Assembly: GCA_029938185.1 (NCBI GenBank)
Contig: JAOZVK010000003.1
Location: 1-41,182, forward strand
Length of the DNA: 41,182 bases
Direction of reading: 5' to 3'
Origin: Bacteroidales bacterium
Lineage (GTDB): Bacteria > Bacteroidota > Bacteroidia > Bacteroidales > JAOZVK01
This document shows positions 29,877 through 38,805 of this stretch, piece by piece. The first letter of the stretch is position 1. Each line of letters starts with the position of its first letter. A model generated the notes under the pieces. The model saw nothing but the letters and a program-made list of their open reading frames with translations. It did not search any database and was not told where the DNA came from. Position numbers and translations under genes: made by a program.

Positions 29877-29916
29877 CCTAAGAAATTTGTTATTAAAGTA
29901 AACAATATTATCTTTG
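29877..29916 (+). promoter_or_regulatory. Predicted promoter overlapped by CCT-adjacent protospacer-like site (target of crRNA-like element 2)
   Basis: CCT (29877-29879) + AAGAAATTTGTTATTAAAGTAA (29880-29901); -33 TTTG 29886-29889 and -7 TATCTTTG 29909-29916, 19-nt gap, matching Bacteroidetes TTTG/TAnnTTTG. Confidence 0.65.
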
Positions 29917-29922
29917 CATAAT

Positions 29923-30026
29923 TATTTGTTAAAATAGATTTTGGTAAGTACACAGGAATTGAAAAAAGAAATTTGTATTTAATGTAATTTCTACTTTAAT
30001 CGAACCATGTACTTACCGTTTTTTTA
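29923..30026 (+). ncRNA. crRNA-like regulatory RNA candidate 2 (CreR-like) upstream of cas6-cas8b
   Basis: GGTAAGTACACAGGAATTGAAAA | AAGAAATTTGTATTTAATGTAATTTCTA | CTTTAATCGAACCATGTACTTACC-G-TTTTTTT: repeat halves flanking a 28-nt spacer, closed by perfect GGTAAGTACA/TGTACTTACC stem and oligo-T. Confidence 0.68.
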
Positions 30027-30045
30027 TAAGATAAAAATTGTATAA

Positions 30046-30705
30046 ATGAGAATACATTTAAAATTATCAAAAAATACAAAACTTGTACCCTATAGTCACC
30101 AACATAAACTTGTGGGAGCTATACACAAATGGCTTGGCAAAAATGATTTGCATGGAAAAATATCTTTATATTCATTTTCTCGCTTGCAAGGTGGCAGTAG
30201 CAATAAAAAAGGTCTTGATTTCAAGAATGGAGCAAATTGGTTTGTTAGTTTCTATAACGATGATTTTTTGAAAGATATAGTTTTTGGTTTAATGAAAGAC
30301 AAGCCAGAGATTTTTAACGGTATGCAGGTTGAAACTGTCACAATTCAAGAAACACCGGATTTTACTAATACCACTTATTTCAAAATAGCAAGTCCTATCC
30401 TGATAAAGAGAAACGATGGGGGTTTTATAAAGCATTTTTTGTATACCGACAAAGAAGCACCCGAACTGCTTACTGAAACACTCCGCAGCAAAATGCAACA
30501 AGTAGGTTTAACAGATGATAGTTTGAAAATAGAATTTGACACCAATTACTCTAAAGCATCTGCCAAACTAATAGACTACAAAGGAATTAAAAACAAAACA
30601 AGTTGGTGTCCAGTTATAATTCACGGAAAACCAGAAACTAAGGCTTTTGCTTGGAATGTGGGAGTGGGGAGTTCTACTGGTGTTGGTTTTGGGGCTTTAA
30701 TTTAA
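30046..30705 (+). CDS. cas6: Cas6 endoribonuclease, copy B (intact)
   Basis: 219 aa; intact 'NVGVGSSTGVGFGALI' Gly-rich loop; near-identical to 12310 copy. Confidence 0.95.
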   Translation: MRIHLKLSKNTKLVPYSHQHKLVGAIHKWLGKNDLHGKISLYSFSRLQGGSSNKKGLDFKNGANWFVSFYNDDFLKDIVFGLMKDKPEIFNGMQVETVTIQETPDFTNTTYFKIASPILIKRNDGGFIKHFLYTDKEAPELLTETLRSKMQQVGLTDDSLKIEFDTNYSKASAKLIDYKGIKNKTSWCPVIIHGKPETKAFAWNVGVGSSTGVGFGALI

Positions 30706-30724
30706 AATAATAATAATAATAAAA

Positions 30725-32866
30725 ATGAGTTTAGATACAGTTTTAAAAATAGGTAAAGCATTAAGAAATTCAAAAGATAATTTAAAATACTTTAAATATG
30801 TTGGTTCTGTAAAGGCTGATGTTAATAAAAAGAAGGAAAAGAATTATCCGATTTGCATAACGATTCCTGTAAAAGAAGATTTTACTTTTGATTGGGAAAA
30901 CATGGATTTAACACCCGAAAATCAACGAGATGATTTGTATTATTTCAAATATGAAACATCAAATAATGATACCAGCCCTAAGAAATATCTTTTTGGAGAT
31001 ATTTCTTATATTAGGCGTAATGGAATTGACACCAAAGGTAAGATAAAATCTACTAAAGACTTTGGAAATTACACATTAGAGAGAGGTAATGCTTTTGAGA
31101 ATGGGAAAAACATATTAAATGAAATAAAACTAACATATTTTGAAGAGGAAATAAGAAAAACAATTAACAATAGTAATATTGAAAATTTAAAAGAGAAAGA
31201 TGAAATTATTAAACAATTGATTAAATCTTATAAAATCAATAAAGAAGTTAAACTATCAAATAAGATAGAAAAGTATAAAGATGAAATTATTGAAATATCT
31301 CAAAAAGTAAATCAAGATATAAGTGAAGTAACCTTATTTGATTTTCATAGTAGATTTGAAGAATTCTCAGATAAAATTACATTAATATTAAAATATGCAT
31401 CAGCTTTTAATTTTTTATTGGAAGAATCAGAAAAAATAAACGAATATTTATCTAATAAACAAAAGTTAGTTGATTTATACACTAAAGTCGTTGTTAAACA
31501 GATTAATCCACGTGTTTTAAAGAAAATATTAAAAAAAGATGAAGATATAGAAGACTTATCAGAAGAAACAAAAAACAAAATATCAAGATATGCAAATTTT
31601 GAAGTTTTTTTACATTTTGATTATCAAGGTAAAAGTTGGTATAAATTTAAACAATCATTTGACCTTTTAAATGAAAAATTAAATTCTGGAGTTACAGATA
31701 ATACAGATTTTGGGAAAGTGCCATCAAAAGCAATATACAGAACATTATGCTCTGGAAATGATAGAAATGACATTCAGTTTCCTCAGTTTGATAAAAATAA
31801 TAGAATGAAGTCATTTTTCTTTAAAGGTGATGAATTTATTGATTTTCTACATAGTGAAATTTTTCTCGAAAAACCTTTAAGACGTTTACAAGGAACAAAA
31901 ATTGAGTTCTATGTTTTACCAGTAGCAATAAATGAAAATAAACAAATAACAGCAACGGATTATGATATTTTTTTAAAATTACAGGACGAAGTTCGTATTA
32001 AAATATATGATAAAGAAATTGACGAAGAACCTCTTTTTTCTTTTTTCGATGAGGAACAAATTAATTTTACAAAATTTGATTTTATTTTTACTGATGCAAG
32101 CGGAAATTCAAAAAATGATTTAATTGAAATATCTGGATTAGAACAAAGTAAATTAAAAGAAATAGCCAAAAGAATTGAAACAATTAATAATGAGGTAAAA
32201 CAAGAAAAAAAGAAATATTTAAGAACACAAAAAGAGCAATCTAATTTCAAAATAGAATACTCTTTTCGAAATATTTTAGGCAATCACTATTACGATGAAA
32301 AGACAGGAAATTCAAGTGTAAAAGCAAATCCAAAATACCAATCACACTTATTAAAGGTTTTGCCTTTAATATACACTGACAATTATCAAAATGACGAAAT
32401 GTTATTGTCTGCATTTATTCAAAATGTGGAGCATATTATTCGAAGTTTTAAGAAATATATAAGTAGTCAATTTATTAAGTTGAAGTATGACTTGATGTTC
32501 TTATATAAAATTCAAAATAATAATTCTAAAAATGATAAATTTATGGAAATAACAAATTCAAAAAGCTACAAAATAGGTTTGCAGCTTGGTAATTTAGCAA
32601 AAAACCTAACATTAGAAATTAATTCTTTTGAAAAAAATTATGTTGGAAATCTCAGCAGACGATTAAGCACACTGCCAGACTTCGTTAAATTAAAAAATGA
32701 TATTGAACAAAAATTAATAATGCACGAAAAAACAAAATATACTTTTCAAACTTCTTATGATTTAGCTCAGGAAGTAAAAAAGTTTAGTGGTCAGTATGAT
32801 AAAGAAAAATGTGCTTTCGGTTTTTTAGAAAGCTACTTTAAGCCGTTACCAAAAAAACAAATATAA
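30725..32866 (+). CDS. cas8b: Type I-B Cas8b (Csh1/TM1802-like) (module 4)
   Basis: 713 aa; 'RRLQGTKIEFYVLPVAI', 'FRNILGNHYYDEKTGNSSVKANPKYQSHLLKVLPLIY', 'KIGLQLGNLAKNLTLEINSFEKNYVGNLSRRL' typical of Csh1. Confidence 0.92.
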   Translation: MSLDTVLKIGKALRNSKDNLKYFKYVGSVKADVNKKKEKNYPICITIPVKEDFTFDWENMDLTPENQRDDLYYFKYETSNNDTSPKKYLFGDISYIRRNGIDTKGKIKSTKDFGNYTLERGNAFENGKNILNEIKLTYFEEEIRKTINNSNIENLKEKDEIIKQLIKSYKINKEVKLSNKIEKYKDEIIEISQKVNQDISEVTLFDFHSRFEEFSDKITLILKYASAFNFLLEESEKINEYLSNKQKLVDLYTKVVVKQINPRVLKKILKKDEDIEDLSEETKNKISRYANFEVFLHFDYQGKSWYKFKQSFDLLNEKLNSGVTDNTDFGKVPSKAIYRTLCSGNDRNDIQFPQFDKNNRMKSFFFKGDEFIDFLHSEIFLEKPLRRLQGTKIEFYVLPVAINENKQITATDYDIFLKLQDEVRIKIYDKEIDEEPLFSFFDEEQINFTKFDFIFTDASGNSKNDLIEISGLEQSKLKEIAKRIETINNEVKQEKKKYLRTQKEQSNFKIEYSFRNILGNHYYDEKTGNSSVKANPKYQSHLLKVLPLIYTDNYQNDEMLLSAFIQNVEHIIRSFKKYISSQFIKLKYDLMFLYKIQNNNSKNDKFMEITNSKSYKIGLQLGNLAKNLTLEINSFEKNYVGNLSRRLSTLPDFVKLKNDIEQKLIMHEKTKYTFQTSYDLAQEVKKFSGQYDKEKCAFGFLESYFKPLPKKQI

Positions 32867-32889
32867 ATTAATATTAAAGATATAAAATT

Positions 32890-33888
32890 ATGTCAAAAAT
32901 AAAAAAATCAGAAATTTTATTCTTGTATGAAAGTTCATACAATATTCCAAACGGAGACCCTTTTACAGGCGAACAACGTTATGATGAAGAAACTAAGAAA
33001 ATTTTAGTTAGTGATGTTAGAATGAAACGCTATGTAAGAGATTATCTTTTAGATAAAGACAAAGATATTTATGTAGTTAATGATAAAAGCTTTGCTGAAG
33101 GTAAAGAATCCGGTTCGGCTTCACGTATAAAATCTTTGCAAAATAAATTTGAAACGGAACTAAAAATTGAAAAAGAAAAGATAGAAGCTGAAAATAAAAA
33201 GAATAAAACTAAATTAAAATTCAGCCCTGCAATGTTCGTAATGAAAAAATGTGTTGATGTACGTTTATTCGGAGGTATTGCAACAGGAAAAGGTGATGCG
33301 ATAAATTTAACTGGAGCAGTTCAGTTTTCACTTTTAAATCCATCTTTAAACAAATCTACTTTAAGAATGCACCAAAATACAACAGTTTTTAGTTCAAGTG
33401 CTGAAAAAGGTCAAGGCTCAATAGGAACAACAACACTTGTTCCTTATGCCGTAAACCAAATACATGGTTGGGTAAATTCAAAAGTTGCTGAAAATACAGG
33501 AATGTGTAATAATGATTTAAAACTAATGTATGAAGGTCTTTGGTATGGCACAAGTGGCGAAGGTAGTTCGCATTCAAGAAGTAAAATCGGACAAAATTCA
33601 TTATTGTTATTAGAAATAGTTTATGCTGAGAATAATAAAAAAGTATATAGCGTAGATAAATTGATAAAATTAACCCCAAAAGAAGGCAAGAAAGATGAAG
33701 AAATCCGAAGCATGGACGATTATGATTTGGATTTTACAAAATTATTAGAAGTAGCAAAGTCTGATAAAGTTTCAAAAATTAGATATTATTCTGAATTAGA
33801 CAGTATTAATGATATGTTTGAAATAGATGGTAATTTTAAAAGTAAATTAGAAAAATTATCTTTTGAGCCAAACAAAAAAACTGAATAA
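32890..33888 (+). CDS. cas7: Type I-B Cas7 (Csh2) (module 4)
   Basis: 'SEILFLYESSYNIPNGDPFTGEQRYDEETKKILVSDVRMKRYVRDYLLD...CVDVRLFGGIATGKGDAINLTGAVQFSLLNPS'. Confidence 0.95.
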   Translation: MSKIKKSEILFLYESSYNIPNGDPFTGEQRYDEETKKILVSDVRMKRYVRDYLLDKDKDIYVVNDKSFAEGKESGSASRIKSLQNKFETELKIEKEKIEAENKKNKTKLKFSPAMFVMKKCVDVRLFGGIATGKGDAINLTGAVQFSLLNPSLNKSTLRMHQNTTVFSSSAEKGQGSIGTTTLVPYAVNQIHGWVNSKVAENTGMCNNDLKLMYEGLWYGTSGEGSSHSRSKIGQNSLLLLEIVYAENNKKVYSVDKLIKLTPKEGKKDEEIRSMDDYDLDFTKLLEVAKSDKVSKIRYYSELDSINDMFEIDGNFKSKLEKLSFEPNKKTE

Positions 33889-33890
33889 TT

Positions 33891-34604
33891 ATGAAAGGAT
33901 TTCAATTTATAGTTGAAGGAAACTGGGCACATTTTAAGAAACCTGAAACAAATAATAATCCGCTTTCACACGATTTAATCACAAAAACAGCTCTGATTGG
34001 ATTAATCGGAGCTGTGCTTGGAATTGAGCGAAATGAAATGAAAGCTAAATTTCCTGAATTGTCAGAAAGCTTGTTGTATAATGTTCAGTTACTTAGTCCT
34101 GTAAAGAAAACATCTTGGGGGTTTACAAGTAAAAAAGCAAATAGCCCAACTGCAAGTGGTTCACCTAAATATTTTGAATTTCTTAAAAATCCAAAATTTA
34201 AAATTTCTTTGGCACTAAAATATAATGTTTCTAAAAATATTTTTAATTCTTTTTTACAATCTGTAAAAAGAGAAGAAACTATTTATCCGCCTGTTCTTGG
34301 TTGGCATAACTGCCCAGCAAATATTAGTTTTTTTTCAGAAGGCAAATTTTCTGAATTAAAAACAGGTGAGTTTGAAACAAAAGGATTTGTATTAGCAGGT
34401 GGAGAGCACAAACCAACAAATATTACAGGAAAATTTCGTATTGGTTTTGATAAATTACCTACTTATCAAGATGATGATTTTTGGAATTTACCTGATAAAT
34501 ATCGACAAATTATTTATCCTGATTTTCCTCATTCACTACAAATTAAGGGCGATTATTATGAATATATTACAAACTCAAATGTTGAAAAATGGTGGCTAAT
34601 GTAG
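33891..34604 (+). CDS. cas5: Type I-B Cas5 (module 4)
   Basis: 'FIVEGNWAHFKKPETNNNPLSHDLITKTALIGLIGAVLGIER', Cas5b/Csh-type. Confidence 0.94.
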   Translation: MKGFQFIVEGNWAHFKKPETNNNPLSHDLITKTALIGLIGAVLGIERNEMKAKFPELSESLLYNVQLLSPVKKTSWGFTSKKANSPTASGSPKYFEFLKNPKFKISLALKYNVSKNIFNSFLQSVKREETIYPPVLGWHNCPANISFFSEGKFSELKTGEFETKGFVLAGGEHKPTNITGKFRIGFDKLPTYQDDDFWNLPDKYRQIIYPDFPHSLQIKGDYYEYITNSNVEKWWLM

Positions 34605-37048
34605 CGAAATTGAAATCACATCCAGATAAACTTTTATTTGATCATGTTGATGGTGTCCTTAAAAATGTAAAAAAGCTCACTAATTTGAAAATAGCTGAAT
34701 TGGTTGCGATTTTTCATGACTTAGGAAAAATTAATCCTAATTTTCAAAAAAAACTCAGTGGCATAAAGACTGGTGAATACTCACATCATGGGTATTTGTC
34801 AGCTTATGCTTTTTTGTGTGCTTTTGCATCATCACCTGCAAATCAAGAAATACTTGGCAATTGGTTAAGTAAAAAGATAAGTAAAAATGATTTAATTGCA
34901 TTAACAACAATCATTGCAAAGCATCATGGTAATATTCCTGATTTCACACCAAAAGATGAAACTGGAACTGGAGCTTCTATATTAAATAAGGAAGAGAATG
35001 AAAAATTATTCGTTTTTTTAGGTAAGGGGATAAATCTTCCTGTTGAGGAATTTACGAAACATTATTTCTCAGAAATAAAATCTTTTTATCCATTTTTGGG
35101 AAATCCTCTTGTTCAAAAGAAATTCAAAGACGAATTTATTTTTGATTATAGAAAAAACAACAATCCTCTTGATTATTATTTAGATACTCAATTTTCTTTT
35201 GCAAGTCTTATTCAAGCAGATAAAGTTGATGCTGCAAAATTGGGAAATTTTATTGATGATAATAAATCAAATGTAGAGCAGTTTTGTGGCAACTATAATA
35301 TATGCTTAAATTCTTATCTAAGCAAATTAAATCAAGATTCTGAAATAAATAAACTACGAACAAAAATAAGGCTTGATGCTGTTGGTCGAATAAAAAACGG
35401 ATTACAACAAAACAAACAAGTCTTTGAATTAACAGCCCCGACAGGCTCAGGAAAAACACTTATGATGTTGTCACTTGCTTCCGAAATTATTAAGCAAAAA
35501 GGAGCAAAAAGGATTATTTATTCATTACCATTTTTATCAATCACAGAGCAGGTCGAAGCAGAAGTTTTAAAAATATTTAGCAATCAAAAGCAATTTGTTC
35601 AAAGGATAGATTCTAAATCACAAAATAAAACTTTTGAAAATTTACAAAAAGAATTTGATAAAAATCCGAGTAAAGAAGTAATGAAAAAAATTAATATGAT
35701 TGAGTTTCAGGAAAATACTTTTTCATATCCCTTTATAATAACAACATTTGTTCGTTTTTTTGAAACATTATTAACTAATAGAAATGCTGATTTATTAAAA
35801 CTTCCGAATTTTTCAAATTCAATTTTCTTAATTGATGAAATTCAGGCACTTCCACCAAGGTTATATACTTTTTTCACAGCATATTTAAGCAAATTTTGTG
35901 AAAAAAATGGAAGTTATGCAATTATTTCTACGGCTACACAACCAAATTTTAATTTGCCTGAAAAAGATGAAATAAAAGAATTTTTCAGTAATTATTCAAA
36001 ACCTTTTAAATTACTCTCACTTGATTATTTTCAAAACGAGCTTTTTAATAGATATAAAATTATTATTGATAAAAAAGGAACAGATATAGCTGAATTAAAA
36101 GAAAAACTTATAAAATCAGAAAAATCGGTTTTAGTAATTTTAAATACCATAGATGATACGAAAGATTTGTATTCTTTATTAATTGAAGCAGGTTTATCAA
36201 AAAAAGATACTCTTTTGCTAAATACTCATATTACTCCCAAACATAGAAAAATTAAAATCTATCTGGCAAAACGTAGATTAAGAGAGAATAAAAAAGTAAT
36301 TTTAATATCAACACAACTTATTGAAGCAGGTGTAGATATTGATTTTCCTGTTCTCTATCGCGATATGGCAACAGTTTCAAGCATTGTTCAATCAGCAGGA
36401 CGATGTAACAGAAATGGAAAACTCAAAGATAAAGGTATTGTTAATCTTATTCGTTTTAAAAAGGACGGAAGAGAAAGAGCAAAACTGATTTACCGTGATG
36501 GAAATAAAGAACTATTAGGTTTTACAACAAAAGCATTACAGTTAGAAAATTATCAGGAAAAAGAACTTTTAGATGTTCAGAAAAAATTTTTTGATAGAAT
36601 TTTAAAAGAATTGCATTTTGCAAAACATATACAGCAAGATCCAAGACAAGATTTCGATTTTTTAAATGACATTAAAGAAGCTCAATTTAACAAAATAGGT
36701 GAATTTAATTTAATAGATAAAGGAGTATTTGGTGAAGAAATGCAATATTTTATACCTAAAAATGAAAATGACAAATCTTTTCAGCTATTAAATGAATATA
36801 TTGAGGAATTAAATATTATTATTAATTTTAACAAAAAAGATTGGAGTATTGTTAAATTAAAGAAAAATAAGATAAAAATATTAAGAAAAAAAATGTCAGA
36901 AAATATTGTCCAAGTAAGACTAAAAGAAGGTCAATCAAAACCAATTACAAATAATTTTACAAAAGATAGAAATTTACACGAAATAGCACTTTCTTCATAT
37001 TCATTTGAAAAGGGAGTGGATTTACAGGGAGAAGATATCTGGTTATAA
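34589..37048 (+). CDS. cas3: Cas3 with N-terminal HD nuclease and helicase (module 4)
   Basis: 819 aa; 'LFDHVDGVLKNV', 'IFHDLGKINPNFQ', 'EYSHHGYLSAY', 'KHHGNIPDF', 'TAPTGSGKTLMML', 'LIDEIQALPP', 'ISTATQPNF', 'LIEAGVDIDFPVLYRD', 'QSAGRCNRNG'. Confidence 0.96.
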   Translation: MVANVAKLKSHPDKLLFDHVDGVLKNVKKLTNLKIAELVAIFHDLGKINPNFQKKLSGIKTGEYSHHGYLSAYAFLCAFASSPANQEILGNWLSKKISKNDLIALTTIIAKHHGNIPDFTPKDETGTGASILNKEENEKLFVFLGKGINLPVEEFTKHYFSEIKSFYPFLGNPLVQKKFKDEFIFDYRKNNNPLDYYLDTQFSFASLIQADKVDAAKLGNFIDDNKSNVEQFCGNYNICLNSYLSKLNQDSEINKLRTKIRLDAVGRIKNGLQQNKQVFELTAPTGSGKTLMMLSLASEIIKQKGAKRIIYSLPFLSITEQVEAEVLKIFSNQKQFVQRIDSKSQNKTFENLQKEFDKNPSKEVMKKINMIEFQENTFSYPFIITTFVRFFETLLTNRNADLLKLPNFSNSIFLIDEIQALPPRLYTFFTAYLSKFCEKNGSYAIISTATQPNFNLPEKDEIKEFFSNYSKPFKLLSLDYFQNELFNRYKIIIDKKGTDIAELKEKLIKSEKSVLVILNTIDDTKDLYSLLIEAGLSKKDTLLLNTHITPKHRKIKIYLAKRRLRENKKVILISTQLIEAGVDIDFPVLYRDMATVSSIVQSAGRCNRNGKLKDKGIVNLIRFKKDGRERAKLIYRDGNKELLGFTTKALQLENYQEKELLDVQKKFFDRILKELHFAKHIQQDPRQDFDFLNDIKEAQFNKIGEFNLIDKGVFGEEMQYFIPKNENDKSFQLLNEYIEELNIIINFNKKDWSIVKLKKNKIKILRKKMSENIVQVRLKEGQSKPITNNFTKDRNLHEIALSSYSFEKGVDLQGEDIWL

Positions 37049-37132
37049 TTAATATATTTCAGGCGTTATTTTACACTAATTCCCAAATACTTAATAATAA
37101 CATAATTTCAAAAAAATTGTTATAACTTATGA

Positions 37133-37327
37133 TTGAGAATTGATTTTGAACAAGAAAATAAAGCCAGACCAATAATTGAAGAAAACATGAAAGGTGTAGA
37201 TACTTTTGTAACACTTTCAGCGGGCGGGTATGTAGAAACAAAAGCCGAAAAAGCTGACGCTCTGGACTTAGCAGAAGATAAATTGATAAAATTAATGAAA
37301 TTTTTTTATAATAAGAATCAGTTGTAA
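37133..37327 (+). pseudogene. Fragment of an unidentified protein (TTG-start ORF)
   Basis: RIDFEQENKARPIIEENMKGVDTFVTLSAGGYVETKAEKADALDLAEDKLIKLM; homologous to 19751-19953; no ATG start. Confidence 0.55.
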
Positions 37328-37340
37328 AAATAATAATTTA

Positions 37341-37403
37341 AATAATCTTTTGTGGTAAGATAATTGAAATCGCAGTATAGGAAAATTACCACAAAAGATT
37401 ATT
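37341..37403. repeat. Perfect 18-bp inverted repeat upstream of DUF1016 gene
   Basis: AATAATCTTTTGTGGTAA (37341-37358) / TTACCACAAAAGATTATT (37386-37403), 27-nt loop. Confidence 0.95.
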
Positions 37404-37422
37404 ATTTTTTAAACAGAAATTA

Positions 37423-38466
37423 ATGAATATCGAAAAAACAAGTTCAAAATTATTTGTTGATGTAAAACAAATGATTTCAAATGCTAGACGAAAAGTTGCT
37501 GTAACTGCCAATAGTGAATTGATTTTGCTGTATTGGAAAGTCGGTAACAGAGTAAGAAAAGATGTATTAAACAATAGCAGAGCTGAATATGGTAAACAAA
37601 TAGTAAAAAAATTATCCAATAAATTGACAATAGAATATGGCAGAGGATGGAGCGAAAATCAGTTGCGACATTGTATTAGAAGTGCAGAGACTTTTCAGAA
37701 AGAACAAATTCTCTACGCAGTGCGTAGAGAATTGTCATGGACTCATATCAGGTCACTAATGTATATTGATGATATTCTTAAAAGACAATTTTATATGGAA
37801 ATGTGCATAATAGAACGATGGGATACTCGATTGCTTAACAATAGAATTGACAGTATGCTTTTTGAACGTACTGCAATATCAAAAAAACCAAAAAAACTAA
37901 TCAAAAAAGAATTAGACAAATTGCAAAAAGATAATGAATTACCAGATGATTTAATTTTTAGAAACCCCTATTTGTTAGATTTTCTCGGTTTGAAAAATAT
38001 TTATTCTGAAAAAGATTTAGAAAATTCTATATTAGTTGAAATGCAACAATTTATTACAGAACTCGGTTCTGATTTTGCATTTCTTGCACGTCAAAAACGC
38101 ATTACTATTGATAATATTGATTATCATATTGATTTATTATTTTATCACAGAACACTTCAATGTTTAGTAGTTATAGAGTTAAAACTCGGTAAGTTTAAAC
38201 CTGAACATAAGGGACAAATTGAATTATATTTACGATGGCTTAACAAATACGAAAAACGAAAAAATGAGAAAGCACCAATCGGCTTAATCTTATGTAGCGA
38301 AGGAAATTCAGAGCATATTGAATTGCTGATGTTAGAAGACAGTAATATTAAACTTGCTCAGTATTTAACTGAGTTACCAGATAAAAAAATTCTTGAAAAA
38401 CAATTAACAAAAACAATTAAGAAGGCAAAAAAAATGAAAAATAAAAATACAAACAATAAATTATGA
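37423..38466 (+). CDS. DUF1016 / YhcG-like PD-(D/E)XK nuclease domain protein
   Basis: 347 aa; 'LLYWKVGNRVRKDVLNNSRAEYGKQIVKKLSNKLTIEYGRGWSENQLRHCIRSAETF', 'FLARQKRITIDNIDYHIDLLFYHRTLQCLVVIELKLGKFKPEHKGQIELYLRWL'. Confidence 0.95.
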   Translation: MNIEKTSSKLFVDVKQMISNARRKVAVTANSELILLYWKVGNRVRKDVLNNSRAEYGKQIVKKLSNKLTIEYGRGWSENQLRHCIRSAETFQKEQILYAVRRELSWTHIRSLMYIDDILKRQFYMEMCIIERWDTRLLNNRIDSMLFERTAISKKPKKLIKKELDKLQKDNELPDDLIFRNPYLLDFLGLKNIYSEKDLENSILVEMQQFITELGSDFAFLARQKRITIDNIDYHIDLLFYHRTLQCLVVIELKLGKFKPEHKGQIELYLRWLNKYEKRKNEKAPIGLILCSEGNSEHIELLMLEDSNIKLAQYLTELPDKKILEKQLTKTIKKAKKMKNKNTNNKL

Positions 38467-38529
38467 CTGTAATTCGTAATAAGTAGTTGATAATGAACAA
38501 TTGATAATTTACTTTCACTTGAATTATTG

Positions 38530-38635
38530 TATATAGTCTAACAAAAATTTTTTCGACATTTGTTTTCGCACAATTAATTATATGACAACTGTTTATAAGA
38601 ATGCGCAAGTCACATTAAATAGGTCGAAGCCCTTA
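38530..38635 (-). repeat. 105-bp element downstream of DUF1016 gene
   Basis: TATAGTCTAACAAAAATTTTTTCGACATTTGTTTTCGCACAATTAATTATATGAC...TTAAATAGGTCGAAGCCCTTA. Confidence 0.85.
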
Positions 38636-38681
38636 TGTTATAGCTTAACAAAGTGTCGATTTTATACGATAAGCTACTTAT

Positions 38682-38804
38682 ATGGCAAATACATACACAC
38701 AATTAAATGTTCATGCCGTTTTTTCGGTTCTTGGAAGAGAAAATTTATTGGTAGATAAATTTCGTCCAAAATTATTCAAATATTTTACTTTTTTTAAATT
38801 ATAA
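38682..38804 (+). mobile_element. IS200/Y1-type (RAYT-like) transposase N-terminal fragment, second copy
   Basis: MANTYTQLNVHAVFSVLGRENLLVDKFRPKLFKYFTFFKL*; ends 1 nt before the ATG of the 38806 ORF. Confidence 0.8.
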
Positions 38805-38805
38805 T

